DNA of 64,000 bases from Sporothrix humicola (GCA_021396245.1 WNYE01000018.1:124001-188000); one strand, 5' to 3'; shown: positions 1-10,157, counted from the first letter of the stretch. Notes: generated by a model not told the origin, from the sequence alone. Made by a program: numbers and translations.

Positions 1-413
1 TCGTCGACTCGGCCGAAGCGCTGGCCGAAGCCGTGCGCGCATCGCTCGTCAACTCGGAGCAGACAAAGGCTTCCAAAGCAAGAGGCGAGACACATCGCGG
101 CTGGTATGATCCGCCGCACACAAAGCTGAATCCTGCCGGGACGCCCTACAGGCCTGACAAAGATGGCAACAGATCCGAACGGAAACGATCACCACGGCAA
201 AACAGAGTCACGCAGTTCTGGCTCGAGCCGAGTCAAGACCCGTGTTTGCAAGACTCGTTTGAGGATGTCAGAGACGAGATGATTGTGAGGAGGAGAGTGA
301 GGGAGAGGGGAGACCATGAAAGAGACGAGAAAAACGACGACAACGCCCCCAGGATAGGCAGGGACTGGATCTTTGTGACGCCAGAAGGCGTATTAGCACC
401 CACCAGTTTTTAG
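1..413 (+). CDS. 3' end of a protein gene cut by the window edge; UIM-like motif
   Basis: An open frame enters from the left edge (first complete codon at base 3) and ends at a TAG at 411-413, giving the last 136 or so residues. There is no in-frame ATG near the edge, so the start lies outside the window. The first visible residues read roughly SAEALAEAVRASLVNSE. This fits the ubiquitin-interacting-motif pattern hydrophobic-x-x-Ala-x-x-x-Ser-x-x-acidic. The rest is hydrophilic and charged, with Arg/Lys/Glu runs and a short hydrophobic end (WIFVTPEGVLAPTSF). No enzyme domain is visible and the family is not recognised. The UIM call is a pattern match on a short helix, so ubiquitin binding is only a suggestion. 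The reading frame itself is plausible because of its GC-rich codons and the clear change to lower-GC sequence after the stop. Confidence 0.55.
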   Translation, partial: VDSAEALAEAVRASLVNSEQTKASKARGETHRGWYDPPHTKLNPAGTPYRPDKDGNRSERKRSPRQNRVTQFWLEPSQDPCLQDSFEDVRDEMIVRRRVRERGDHERDEKNDDNAPRIGRDWIFVTPEGVLAPTSF

Positions 414-996
414 TTATGACAGGTGACTGATAATGATAATATTCCCCCGCAATTTAATACCATTCAGTGAGCCTCTTCCACAGTAAACTCTGATGTCAGT
501 GGTCGTGGCGGCATGGCTGTCAGCCCTGCACAGTGCGTCTGACCTAAACCAGCCGTGACCCAACTTCGACTAAAGCTAAAGCGACCCGCTAGAGCCCACT
601 GAGCCCACTAAGAGCCAGTGAAAAATAGTACCCACATTCGTCGCAACCGCCACCACTTTCGATGTCCCAGCCCCGCAGCCCGCCAGCCCGCCTCTCCAAA
701 ACTCAAACTGCCCTTGCATTCTCATCCTTTCACGCCGTCTGTGTTTCCTGCCTTCTGCCTTGTCGACCAAACTTGACACATCCCTGACGATACTCGAGAT
801 CTTGACGACGACGCCGCAGTATATTTCTGCGCAACAAGAAACGACCATCTACTTTTGACAAACAATATATTTACACCCTCGACCGGACAGCACACCGACC
901 ATCCCCGATCGTTCGCATCTCGTTGCGGCATCCCTTCGCTCGCCCTCTCCTCTCTCCCTTCATCGCCTCCCCTCTTTTCACCTCCCCCTCCTCACA
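414..996. other. intergenic region and CT-rich leader of the next gene
   Basis: No gene seen. The last 60 or so bases before the ATG at 997 are almost pure pyrimidine on the plus strand, a typical 5' leader for this genome. Short open frames here follow base composition and have no recognisable product. Confidence 0.6.
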
Positions 997-2802
997 ATGG
1001 ACGAGCAGTTCGGTGGTCGCACCGACGACGACCTCTTTGCCGACGACTTTGAGCCCGTCCAGCCGCCTGCGCCGGCTGTTCAGATACCGCCTGAGCAGAT
1101 CGCGGCGGCGACTCCGACAGACAGTCCTGCGCCAGCAGCAGCAGCACCAAAGGGCGGGAACGCAAAGAACAGCGGCGGCGCAGACACTCCCAACAGCGGA
1201 CACAACAACAATGGAGGCGGAAACAACAATAACAACACCGGCTCGCGACGCAATAGGGACCGCAAGTCCAAAGGTGGCAATGCGCCGGGCAATGGCCAGC
1301 ACAATAACAACAGCCAGAGTAACCACGGCAAAGCAAACGGCGCGCCAAAAGGGCAGACTGCTCCTCCTGGTGCCACAACTGCAACCCCTTCCAAAAACAC
1401 TCCCGAACCAGCTGCAGTACACGCTGCACCGCCGCCGTCGCTCGCCCAGTCACGGCACAATCGACCGCCGACGCCTCCTCCTGCGGCACCGACTGCGACT
1501 CCACCTGTAGCGAACGCGCCCACCACAACTCCTGCACAACAACCGAAATCGAGACGAGGCGGCGACAAGAACCGGCGAGGTGGGGGCAATGCCCAGGGGA
1601 AGGACACTCCTGGGAAGGGGTCGCCAGCACCGGCCAAGAACGGGCAACCGCAGCCTGAGCAGCAGGGTGCACAAAACACACAAAAGGGCGACAGGACAAA
1701 GAAGGGGAAGCAGGGACAGCAGCAGAACCACAACTCTAATGCGGGCACACCAAAGGACGACGCCAGCCGGACAGCCACAGGAACACCTGCAGCAGGAACG
1801 CCCCCGACAGGACCCAAGACGACACGCAACTTTACCATTAAAGGCGCAGCCGCGGCCGAGGCGGCAGCAAACGCGAATGCCAATACTCCCCAAACGAACG
1901 GCAATGGAAACGGCAACGCCGCTGCGCGCACCCAGTCCGGCGCCAACCCGCGCCAGAAACTCACCGAAGCCGAGCTCGAGTCCAAGCTGAGCGCCATGCG
2001 CCTCGCCTCCGAAGAAAAGACCCGCCGCTTCGAACAGGCCCAGCGCGACGAGCGCGACCACGAGCTCGCCGTCGCCAAGGGCCGCAAGGAGGCCCGCAAG
2101 CGCAAGCAGCTCGAGGACGAGAAGCGCCGCCGGGGCGAGGAAGACCGCAAGCGCCAGGACGAGGAGCGCGCCCGCAACCGGGACCGCAAGCTCAAAGCCA
2201 TGGGCGTCAAGGAGGGTAACTGGGACGAGGGCAAGGACGCGTCGGCCCCCAACAATGGGTTGACCTCAACGAACGGAATGAATGGTATGAAGGGCTCACG
2301 ACACGCCGGCATTCTGCCGATTCCCAACGCGTCGGCCGTCACCGCCAAACCAGAGCCGTCGCCGACAGGGCGTGGCGGAAGAGGTGGACGTGGCCGCGGT
2401 GGTCGCGAGAGAGGAGACCGTGGCGGCCGCCGCAGTGGTGGTGGCAACGGCCGCATCCAGTTCAACGACGCCGGCAGCATCGGCGCCGACATTGCCGAGT
2501 GGGTGCACGGCACCCCTGAGCCGTCGACCATGGTCCCGCCCAGTCCAGGGCCCGCCGACACCGTCTTCCCATCTCTGCCAGGGGCAAAGGCGGCAGACGC
2601 TCAATCTACCGAGAGCAAGCCCGTGGAAAAGACGTATACGCAGAAGGCGGCCGACAAGGTCGAGGCGCCCGCACCGGCAGCTGCTCCCACCGAAATGGCC
2701 GACGGAAAGAAGAAGCTCAACTTCCCGCCCCTGCCCAGTCTGCAGCCCATTGGCACCTGGGACGAGGAGGTCGAGGAGGCTGAGCGCAACGGCACTGTCT
2801 AA
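997..2802 (+). CDS. RGG-box, low-complexity putative RNA-binding protein
   Basis: Single-exon gene of 601 residues. The N-terminus carries a short acidic motif (RTDDDLFADDFEPV, residues about 8-21) of a type seen at the start of conserved fungal RGG proteins. Residues 25-320 are low-complexity, rich in Ala, Pro, Asn, Gly, Thr and Lys. Residues about 321-415 form a highly charged helical stretch rich in Lys, Arg and Glu, ending in NWDEGKD. Residues about 457-484 are an RGG/GRG box, the usual target of arginine methylation and an RNA-contact element. The C-terminus repeats short Phe-Pro/Leu motifs (VFPSLPGAK, LNFPPLPSLQP). No RRM, KH or other folded domain is visible. Role in mRNA binding or translation is inferred from composition only. 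The ATG at 997 is chosen because a CT-rich leader immediately precedes it. It is convergent with LUC7. Confidence 0.85.
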   Translation: MDEQFGGRTDDDLFADDFEPVQPPAPAVQIPPEQIAAATPTDSPAPAAAAPKGGNAKNSGGADTPNSGHNNNGGGNNNNNTGSRRNRDRKSKGGNAPGNGQHNNNSQSNHGKANGAPKGQTAPPGATTATPSKNTPEPAAVHAAPPPSLAQSRHNRPPTPPPAAPTATPPVANAPTTTPAQQPKSRRGGDKNRRGGGNAQGKDTPGKGSPAPAKNGQPQPEQQGAQNTQKGDRTKKGKQGQQQNHNSNAGTPKDDASRTATGTPAAGTPPTGPKTTRNFTIKGAAAAEAAANANANTPQTNGNGNGNAAARTQSGANPRQKLTEAELESKLSAMRLASEEKTRRFEQAQRDERDHELAVAKGRKEARKRKQLEDEKRRRGEEDRKRQDEERARNRDRKLKAMGVKEGNWDEGKDASAPNNGLTSTNGMNGMKGSRHAGILPIPNASAVTAKPEPSPTGRGGRGGRGRGGRERGDRGGRRSGGGNGRIQFNDAGSIGADIAEWVHGTPEPSTMVPPSPGPADTVFPSLPGAKAADAQSTESKPVEKTYTQKAADKVEAPAPAAAPTEMADGKKKLNFPPLPSLQPIGTWDEEVEEAERNGTV

Positions 2803-3249
2803 AATTTGTAGTCGGCATACGCCAGCAACGGTGATGATAGGAAATGAGGTGGACAGGTGGTTTTTTGGTTACTTTTTTGGTTATCGTCACCGTTTTGCAT
2901 TTGCGTTTTGGATTACTTTTGGATTATTCTTTGGATCACTAGTTCGGAGTTCTCTTTCGGGTTTTCATACTTTTCTTCCTATTTATCTTTCATACTTGTT
3001 CGCACTCATCGGTTGGACTCTTCGCCTCATCAGTTTGGATAGTATACCCCTGAAACACGGAAAAAAAGAAAGCACGCGCAACATCAATAACAGGCATATT
3101 TACTGTAACGAACAAAGCGTTCCCGTAAATGTCAAATTCCTATCTGTGACCAAATCGGTGACCAACCAAATAAACGCCAAATCCACAACCCTCGTACGCC
3201 TTTTTAATACGATATGCAAACAAAGAAATGACCCACATCCCGCGTCTGT
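2803..3249. other. convergent 3' intergenic region with a possible hairpin
   Basis: This lies between the stop codons of two convergent genes. Bases 2827-2838 and 2883-2894 are inverted repeats (12 bp with one mismatch), able to form a stem with a loop of about 44 nt in the 3' UTR of the RGG gene. The rest is AT-rich and T-rich, and holds no gene. Confidence 0.5.
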
Positions 3250-4220
3250 CTACCACCTTGGCCGATTCCTCCGTCCACCGCCGCTTCGTCCTCCCCGCGA
3301 CCAGCGATCACGATCACCGTAGCCGCCGCTCGCCGAGTTGGGCGTCCCGCTGCCGTCGCCATGGTCTGGGCTGCCAGTTCCTGCACCGCCATTGCCGCCC
3401 ACAGAGACAGACAATGGCGGCCGCCCACCGCCCCGTCCTCCTCTCAATTCTTTGGACAACGTCTCGTACGTCTTGCGCATCTGGGCGTACCCCAGATGCA
3501 TCTTGCCATAAAAGTGATCTGCCAGCCGCCGGTCGTTGTCCAGCCGGCTTAGGTACGCGCCGCACACATCGCACACCTGCAGCTTCTGGTGGCCCGACGG
3601 GCCGCTCGTGTCGCTCAACGCCTTCAGTTCCTTTTCGCGGTCCACGCGCGCCTGTGTCGTCTGCTTGACCCTCAGTAACTCGTCCATGGCGAGGCCGACA
3701 AGGCCCGCCTCGCCCAGCACCTCCACCTCCACGAGTCCCTGTGCAATGTTGTCGTTGAGCTCCTGGATTTGTTTCAGGAGCGCATTCGTCTGCCGGATCT
3801 CGTCGGGCGTCTTGTCGAGCCGCCGCTGCGCAATCTCGATGCGCCGGTTGCACTCTTCAATGTACTTTTGCAGGTCGCGCATGTAGTCGTATTCGAAGCC
3901 GTACTTGCTGGCGCGCTCGGCGGACGGTAGTGCCTCGTACTCGGCTTTCAGGGCGTCCGAGTGCACCTTGGGACACATGCCCAGGTCTTGCTTGGTGTTG
4001 GTGAAGAGGTCGTGCGGGCAGGTGCCGGCAATGTAGGAGCGGCAGACTTTGGGGTCGTTTAAGGACATTTGCGCGCCGCGCGACGTGGCGCCGCCGCCCA
4101 TGAGCTGCTCTAGAGAGCGAGAGAAGAAAGGTTAGTAGGGTGTCTGATGAGGTTTGCAAAAACGACATGCTGAAGAGGAAGAAATGACTTACCGAGCAGC
4201 TTTCTTTGCTCGGCCGCCAT
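3250..4220 (-). CDS. LUC7: LUC7-family U1 snRNP protein
   Basis: Two coding exons, 4220-4193 and 4109-3250, give 295 residues. The first exon encodes only nine residues plus one base (MAAEQRKLL-). The 83-nt intron starts GTAAGT, has CTAAC near its end and closes with CTAG. Splicing restores EQLMGGGA, the conserved LUC7 start. The protein has the two LUC7 zinc fingers: an N-terminal CCCH finger (CRSYIAGTCPHDLF, then CPKVH) and a central C2H2 finger (CDVCGAYL through HFYGKMH), separated by a coiled helical segment. The C-terminus is Gly/Arg/Ser-rich, standing in for the RS tail of animal homologues. LUC7 sits in the U1 snRNP and stabilises its pairing with 5' splice sites. The gene is divergent from GPI16. 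Confidence 0.95.
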
Positions 4221-4630
4221 GGTGGATGTGTGTGAAGATGGATTCGATCGACGATATCGTAGATGTGGTCGGCTAGTTTAGCGATTCTGCTTCAATTGGG
4301 TCGGATGCGCTGCTTTTATGTCGTGGCTGATGTCGTTGATTGTCGAGTGAATTGAAGGATTGATTGTTGGGCGTCGTTCGCGCCTTCTCGCAAAAGGCAA
4401 AAAAGACAAGGCTGCCAGCACCTTCCCCTCCAGCCAATCAGCGCCTTCCGTCTCACACAGGGGACTGCACCGAAAGTGGGGCGCCCCTGGCAAAGCTCCA
4501 CGATTCTAAGTTAACACCTAAGTGCTTCTGAACCGCGAACCGCGACAAGCTCCCCTCGTTCTTTATTGCCCCTTTCCCGTCTTTTGAGTTTTGGAGCGTC
4601 AACCACCTGCGTTCGCACACGCATCGACAT
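4221..4630. promoter_or_regulatory. divergent LUC7 / GPI16 promoter region
   Basis: 410 bp separate the two start codons, so both promoters must lie here. Close to the LUC7 ATG are two adjoining perfect palindromes sharing one base, TCGATCGA (4244-4251) and ACGATATCGT (4251-4260). No clear TATA box was seen. Binding factors are unknown. Confidence 0.6.
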
Positions 4631-6550
4631 ATGCACACATTCACGATGCGACGATTAATATCATACCTGATATGCCTGCTGGCAGCATACAGCATTCCCG
4701 CAGCCGCCAATGAGCCGTCCACTGATTCATTAGGATTAGGATCCTCCGAATACCCCGAATACTACGAGAACCTCTCCCTCCGGCCACTGCCATTGTCGGC
4801 CCTCTTGGCAAGCTTCAACTTCCGGTCCAACACGAGCATTGCCGCCTTCGAGGCCCACAACTTCCGCTTCTTCCCGCGCTCGCTCGGCCAGATCCTGCAG
4901 TATGCCGGCACCCGCGAGCTGCACCTGCGTTTCTCTCTAGGACGATGGGACGCCGAGAGCTGGGGCGCCCGGCCGTGGGCTGGCACGCGCGAGGGCGGCA
5001 CGGGCGTTGAGCTGTGGGCGTGGCTGGACGCGCAGACGGACGAGGAGGCCGACGAAAAGTGGCTGACGCTCACCAACGCGCTGTCGGGCCTATTTTGCGC
5101 GTCGCTCAACTTTATCGACGGAACCCGCACGACGCGGCCGGTCATGTCTTTCCAGCCCGAGGGCGACCACCCGAACCAGAACAACACCTCGATGCAGCTG
5201 CTGTACGGCACGCTGCCCCACGAGGTGGTGTGCACCGAGAACCTGACCCCGTTCCTCAAACTGCTCCCGTGCAAGGGCAAGACGGGCATTGCGTCGCTGC
5301 TCGACGGCCACAAGCTGTTTGACGCGTCCTGGCAGAGCATGGCCATTGACGTGCGGCCCATCTGCCCCGAGGACGGTAGCGACGGTGAGTGCGTGCTGCA
5401 GATCGAGCAGTCCATCGACATGGTTCTGGATATTGAGCGCTCCAAGCGGCCCCGCGACAACCCGATCCCGCGTCCGCTGCCCGGCCACGAACTGAAGTGC
5501 GACACCGCCAAGCCCTACCACCACGACGACCACGTCTGCTTCCCGGCAAACTACAGCGCGCACCAGGACTGGACGCTCACGCAAATCTTTGGCAAGGCCA
5601 TGCGCGGCACGTGCACGCTGGCCGATCCGGAGACGCCGCCCGTCTGCCTCGAAGTGCCCGATACCCGCACAGTCTATCTGTCGGAGGGCGTGCGCGAAGT
5701 CAAGAACGCCGACGGCCGCTCGCGGTGCTTCTTCTTTGGGCCTGACACGACATTTGAGGTGATGCTTCCCGAGGAGAACGGGAATGGCGGCGCGCAAGAG
5801 TCGGCCGTCCTGACGCCCGAGACACCGCTTCTGTACGCCGAACGCAGTTTTACGGGCCACGGCGCCGAACGTGGCGGCGTGCAGACGATCCTGACGAACC
5901 CCAACACGGACACCGAGGTCGAGTTTGTCTACATGGAGTCGCTGCCGTGGTTCATGCGCATCTACCTGCACACTCTGTCGGCACGCGTTGTCGATTCTGA
6001 CTCAAAGAGCGGCGATGTCATTGAAGAAGTTTACTACCGCCCCGCTCTCGACCGTGCTCGTGGCACACAGCTTGAGGTTCGCATGCGCATTCCGCCGGGC
6101 GCTACTGTGTTCTTGACGTACGACTTTGAAAAGTCGATTTTGCGTTACACCGAGTACCCGCCCGATGCCAACCGTGGCTTCGACGTTGCGGCTGCCGTCA
6201 TTACCATTCTGAGCCCGCCCTCGACAGCCCCCTCGACCGCTCGCACGGCCGCCTGGCGGTCCAATCTGCGCACGACCACCCTGCTGCTGTCGCTGCCCAC
6301 GCCCGATTTCAGTATGCCGTACAACGTGATCATTTTCACGTCGACGGCCATTGCTCTCGCCTTTGGCGGCATGTTTAACATTATCGTGCGGCGGTTCGTG
6401 GCAGCCGACGAGGGCCCGACTGTCAGCCTCAAGGCTCTGTTGGGCAAACTGGTGACACGCATCCAGACACTGGCCAAGCCCAAGAAGGGTGACAAGCCGG
6501 CGGCGGAGAAGAAGCCAGTAGACGCGTCAAGTTCAGCTGCCAAACGGTGA
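4631..6550 (+). CDS. GPI16: GPI transamidase subunit Gpi16 / PIG-T
   Basis: Single exon of 639 residues from the first ATG, or 634 from a second in-frame ATG at 4646. The second gives a more compact signal peptide (MRRLISYLICLLAAYSI...AAA), so the true start is uncertain between the two. The protein matches the Gpi16/PIG-T family in layout: signal peptide, large luminal domain beginning with the family region YYENLSLRPLPLS and FNFRSN, the stretch LGRWDAESWGA, luminal cysteines and N-glycosylation sequons, and one transmembrane segment near residues 563-588 followed by a short basic cytosolic tail. The GPI transamidase complex (Gpi8, Gaa1, Gpi16, Gpi17, Gab1) cleaves the C-terminal signal of precursors in the ER and attaches the GPI anchor. 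Gpi16 is disulfide-linked to the catalytic Gpi8. It is essential in yeast. Confidence 0.95.
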   Translation: MHTFTMRRLISYLICLLAAYSIPAAANEPSTDSLGLGSSEYPEYYENLSLRPLPLSALLASFNFRSNTSIAAFEAHNFRFFPRSLGQILQYAGTRELHLRFSLGRWDAESWGARPWAGTREGGTGVELWAWLDAQTDEEADEKWLTLTNALSGLFCASLNFIDGTRTTRPVMSFQPEGDHPNQNNTSMQLLYGTLPHEVVCTENLTPFLKLLPCKGKTGIASLLDGHKLFDASWQSMAIDVRPICPEDGSDGECVLQIEQSIDMVLDIERSKRPRDNPIPRPLPGHELKCDTAKPYHHDDHVCFPANYSAHQDWTLTQIFGKAMRGTCTLADPETPPVCLEVPDTRTVYLSEGVREVKNADGRSRCFFFGPDTTFEVMLPEENGNGGAQESAVLTPETPLLYAERSFTGHGAERGGVQTILTNPNTDTEVEFVYMESLPWFMRIYLHTLSARVVDSDSKSGDVIEEVYYRPALDRARGTQLEVRMRIPPGATVFLTYDFEKSILRYTEYPPDANRGFDVAAAVITILSPPSTAPSTARTAAWRSNLRTTTLLLSLPTPDFSMPYNVIIFTSTAIALAFGGMFNIIVRRFVAADEGPTVSLKALLGKLVTRIQTLAKPKKGDKPAAEKKPVDASSSAAKR

Positions 6551-7218
6551 TAACAAGCGAGGGAGACGAGAGACGATGTTGACAATAACCAAAATGACCA
6601 TGCATATTACATTTTCCGGCCGAGCTTTGCATTTGCTTTTTATTTTTTACTTTGTTCTTGCTTTCCATCTCCTTTGTATCATGAAGAATAATAAAATAGA
6701 ATTTTTGATCAATCCTTTTCACTTTCCGCCCACTCGGCAATCACCATCGTAGACACACACGACTGGACATCTGTGATCGTTCCTTCCAGATGTGGTCGCT
6801 CCTTCCGTTCTGGTTGATTTATTCTCACCTTCTAGTCACTTCCAAATCGCCATCGCGGGCACGACACCCTCAATCGCTCCTTCCCTTCTTGTTAACTTGC
6901 TCTTTCCTTCCATCTTGGGATGTTTGTCCCCAGGGCCCTTCCTCCCAGTATTTAATCCCCCAAATTTCTTCGATCTGTCTCTCTCTTCTTCTTCCCTCTT
7001 CTCTTCTCTTTTTTCTTCTTCACCCTCTCTTCTCTTCTCTTGTCTCTTCACCCTCTCTCCTCTCTTCCTTGTCACTCTTTCTCCTTTTCACTCTTTCGCC
7101 TTTTCACCTTTTCACGTCTTCACGCCTTCACCTGCCCATAACACGCCAATCACTCCAATCCACCACAGCACGCGTCGACACCACTCTTTCCTATAAAAAC
7201 TCCCTCACGATCCTCATC
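6551..7218. other. intergenic region with long CT-rich leader
   Basis: The first 200 bp are AT-rich 3' sequence. Bases about 6970-7135 are a nearly uninterrupted pyrimidine tract on the plus strand. Two CCAAT motifs lie at about 7145-7160. A TATAAAAA at 7192-7199 is only 20 bp from the ATG, so it is unlikely to set transcription for that start. No gene here. Confidence 0.5.
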
Positions 7219-8106
7219 ATGCTTCCCAAGTGGGTGACCTCTCTGGCCCTTGTGCCGCTCTTTGGAGCCGTTGCCTTCGCTGGTCTCCTAGGAGATCGTT
7301 ATGCTTCCACTTCTGCCTCGGCCGCCGGCCTGGGCACACCCGCAATGAACACCAACGTGTGGACGGGATACCTCAAGGGCTCTAAGGAGCCGTTCACTCT
7401 TTATGGCAACAGCGCTGAAGTGAGTGCCATCTCGTCCCTGAAGAGAAAAAATTGACACAAGCTAACTTCATTTCTTTCCCGTTCCCAGGAGATCCAGGCC
7501 CAGGTTAAGATCTACGACCCGGCCTACGACGTGACATCGATCCCCACTGAGATCGTCTACCACGAATTTGACAACGGCAACCCTGTCGATCTCCCCAACA
7601 TTGGCGAGCCGCCCCTCGAGCACAACGGCTCTGGCTTCTACGACGACTTCCACGGCGGCGACATCTGGTACAACTACACTTGCGGCTGGGAGGCCACGGC
7701 CGACCCGCTCCGGTCAAAGTCCGCCGCCCAGGAGCTGCGCAACATGTACAATGCCATGGCGACCACGGGGGCCCAGACGTGCCAGCGGCACTGGTGCCAC
7801 GACACGACGGCCATTTACGTGTGCAACTGGCAGGACCAGGAGCTGACAATCCCCTTCTACAACATTGGCAAGATGGCCGAGTGGATCACCCGGCTGTGCT
7901 GCCTGGACAGCTCGGGCCGCTCGGGTCTGCTGCTCCATTATACAACCAAGTACAGCGTTGTGGTGGGGTATGGCAACTGCCGGCACGACGCGCACGAAGG
8001 TCCGTACCCTAGCGGCGGCAACGGCGGTGCGAATGGCTTTTGCCACGGCAGCAACTGGTATGCTGGCGAGGAGAAGGAGGAGGGGCATCCTGCGCAGATC
8101 GAGTGA
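7219..8106 (+). CDS. small secreted cysteine-rich protein
   Basis: Two exons, 7219-7419 and 7489-8106, give 272 residues. The 69-nt intron has donor GTGAGT, branch GCTAAC at 7461-7466 and acceptor CCCAG, and falls between codons. Residues 1-21 are a clear signal peptide with a likely cut after AFA. The mature part has no transmembrane span and contains eight cysteines, all in the C-terminal half (TCGWE, TCQRHWC, VCN, LCCLD, NCRH, FCHG), which suggests four disulfides. The spacing, with a Cys-Cys pair after a hydrophobic helix, is like fungal secreted or effector-like proteins, but I do not recognise a named family. One sequon (NYT) is visible. The function is unknown. Secretion is well supported. 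Confidence 0.8.
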
Positions 8107-8844
8107 GGGCTGACTGTAAGGGCCAACTCCCAAGACATGCCTGCAGTGTTTGTTTGATGCTGGAGCTGCATGGGGAGGACTTAAAAATCGAGGGAAATGG
8201 AATTTGGGTGTCTAAACAGACATCTCATAGGGGGAGAGACGAGACTGAGATCTCGAGAGCAATGGTGCTTCTGATAGTTTAACATCGTTGACTTTTGTGT
8301 CACGTTAAAAGATACAATCAGATCAACTTGAAACACCGAATAAGATGGAATTTTACTTTTATTAATATTTGTGTAAAAGTGTCAAGTAAAGAATGACAAG
8401 AAGGGTCAAATGTGTAAAGCGTAAAGTGCTGCAAACGAATGGCATTTTTCATAAAAACAGTAAAAAGCAGAATGAAGATAATGTGACGCCGATTCGCCGA
8501 GTCCCAGAATTGTAAAAGGTGTCTCAGTGAGACTCTTGTAAGAAGTGAAGAAATGGCAGAGAGTAAAAACAAAAACAAAAACAGGATCCCAATCATAAGA
8601 CAGTGTAGATAACCGCCAGCAAAAAAGACGTCAAAAGTGTGAGGGTATGATATGTAAGAAAAAATGAGAACGAGTCAAAGGTAAAAAGGTAGAGAAGACA
8701 GGTGAGAAGACAGGTGAGAAGACAGGTGAGAAGACAGGTGAGAAGACAGGTGAGAAGACAGGTGAGAATGTAGAGAAAAAGAGTCTAGGAAATGTACATT
8801 TTGAGTGAGTGATTTGAGATACGAGGATATGGTGGGATCATCGC
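8107..8844. other. convergent 3' intergenic region
   Basis: Lies between convergent stop codons. AT-rich and purine-rich on the plus strand. It contains the 12-bp tandem repeat listed separately and no gene. Confidence 0.6.
8691..8768. repeat. 12-bp minisatellite, about six copies
   Basis: The unit GGTGAGAAGACA is repeated perfectly five times from 8701 to 8760. A partial copy (GAGAAGACA) precedes it and GGTGAGAA follows. It lies about 80 bp past the stop of the RGS gene, probably in that gene's 3' UTR (on the transcribed strand it reads CT-rich). Copy number is probably variable between strains. Confidence 0.9.
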
Positions 8845-10157
8845 CTAATGACGAGTCTCTCTCCAGACGGGCAAAAAGATGAAGACGCAGACACCGACAC
8901 AGGAGAAGAAGGCGCCAAAGACTAAGCTCTGGATGACGATGCGGTGCTGCAGGCGGCGCAGATGGGTGTCCTTGACGCGGAGCTTGCGGTCAAAGATCAT
9001 GAGACGAGAGAGGGCGCGGACAATACCAGAACGCTGCGAGATGATGCTGGCGGAGTCGTCGAAGCGTTCCCAGGGCAGCGGCTGGCGGCGGGTGAAGAGC
9101 AGCAAAAAGAAACAGGAGCCGCGGAGACCAGACAGAATCAGCGAGAGACCGAGCCACCACATGGGCCAGGCGGCAAAGACCTCGAAGCGGGAGTGGGCGC
9201 CAATGTGCGGCGTAAAGGCGCGCAGCAGGACACAGAGGACGCCGCCGATGGTCAGGACAATACCGAGGGTCGTGGCGACACAGAGCGTCTCAAAGGTGCC
9301 GTTCGAAACACCGAGGCGGACAAAGTTGCGGTGGGAGCAGTTGCGCAGCAGCAGGTAAATGTGGTCGGCAATGGGCTTGAGGTGGGCGGGGTCGGTCGAG
9401 TTGGCGAGTTCGGCGAGGGCGGTGTTGCGCATGGCGGGCGGGATGTTGAGCTCCTTTTCGGCGCCGGGCTTGAGGAACGTCTTGATGACGGCATTGAGCT
9501 CGGCGCGGCGGCCGGCGCTAGCGTCGACGAGGTTCAGCGTGTTGGTGGCGATTCTCTTGAGGTTCTGCGGGTGCGGCACGGGCTTGACGGGCGCCTTGGG
9601 CAGGTCAAAGGTCGGGCGGCAGGTGTCGTCGGCGCACATGGCCTGGGTGCTGATCATCTCGGTGATGCGGGCGAGGGTCTCTGCGATTTCGGGGTCGGTC
9701 GAAAACTGCTCCGAGGGCGTGTCGGCGCCGTTCTTCTTGGTCAGGGACGACGTGCTCTCGGTCTCGCTGTGCAGCGACGACGAGTCCTTTTCGGCGGCGA
9801 GGGCGCGCTTGTAGTTGTCCTCGTAGTTGCGGTACCAGATGTAGAACTCGAGGTTCTCGGGCGAGAATTCAATGTACTTGAGGTACATGTAGAAGTCGTA
9901 GAGCGACATGGGGGAGCCTACGCCCGTTAGTATTCAAATAAATTTGGGAGGGGGGTGGTGATAAATTATGTGCAAGCAGGGCACGTACAGGTCTTGTTCT
10001 CGAGAACTCGCTCCAGACGCAGACGGGCGGGAATGTGCGTGCGGCCACGGCCATCGGGACTCAGCGGCCGTCTGCCGGCGACGACGGCATTGGAGTATTC
10101 CTTGATGTCGCGGTACTCTGGCTTCTTGTACCAGTTGAGCCAAGAAGGAATCCACAT
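8845..10157 (-). CDS. RGS-domain protein with C-terminal membrane spans
   Basis: Two exons, 10157-9989 and 9917-8845, give 413 residues. The 71-nt intron has donor GTACGT, a perfect TACTAAC branch site and acceptor GTAG. The junction yields LENKTCSPMSLYDFYMYL, the start of a fungal RGS domain. The N-terminal half holds the RGS fold (ENLEFYIWYRNYE near residues 75-87) split by a Ser/Thr/Glu-rich insert. The second RGS part follows (KTFLKPGAEKELNIP). Three hydrophobic segments follow (VATTLGIVLTIGGVLCVLL, AAWPMWWLGLSLILSGL, VFGAFFSCVGVCVFIF). This layout resembles the RgsB- and Rax1-like groups. RGS domains speed GTP hydrolysis by G-alpha subunits, and the spans would anchor this one to a membrane. 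Which G-alpha it acts on cannot be read from the sequence. A long CT-rich leader (in the gene's sense) precedes it. Confidence 0.85.

Noticed and set aside
1080..2561. 493-codon minus-strand frame antisense to the RGG-box gene
   Set aside because: Pro/Ser/Leu low-complexity complement of the real gene.
8944..9930. 328-codon plus-strand frame antisense to the RGS gene
   Set aside because: Shadow of the RGS exon; Gly/Val/Arg-rich product without a domain.
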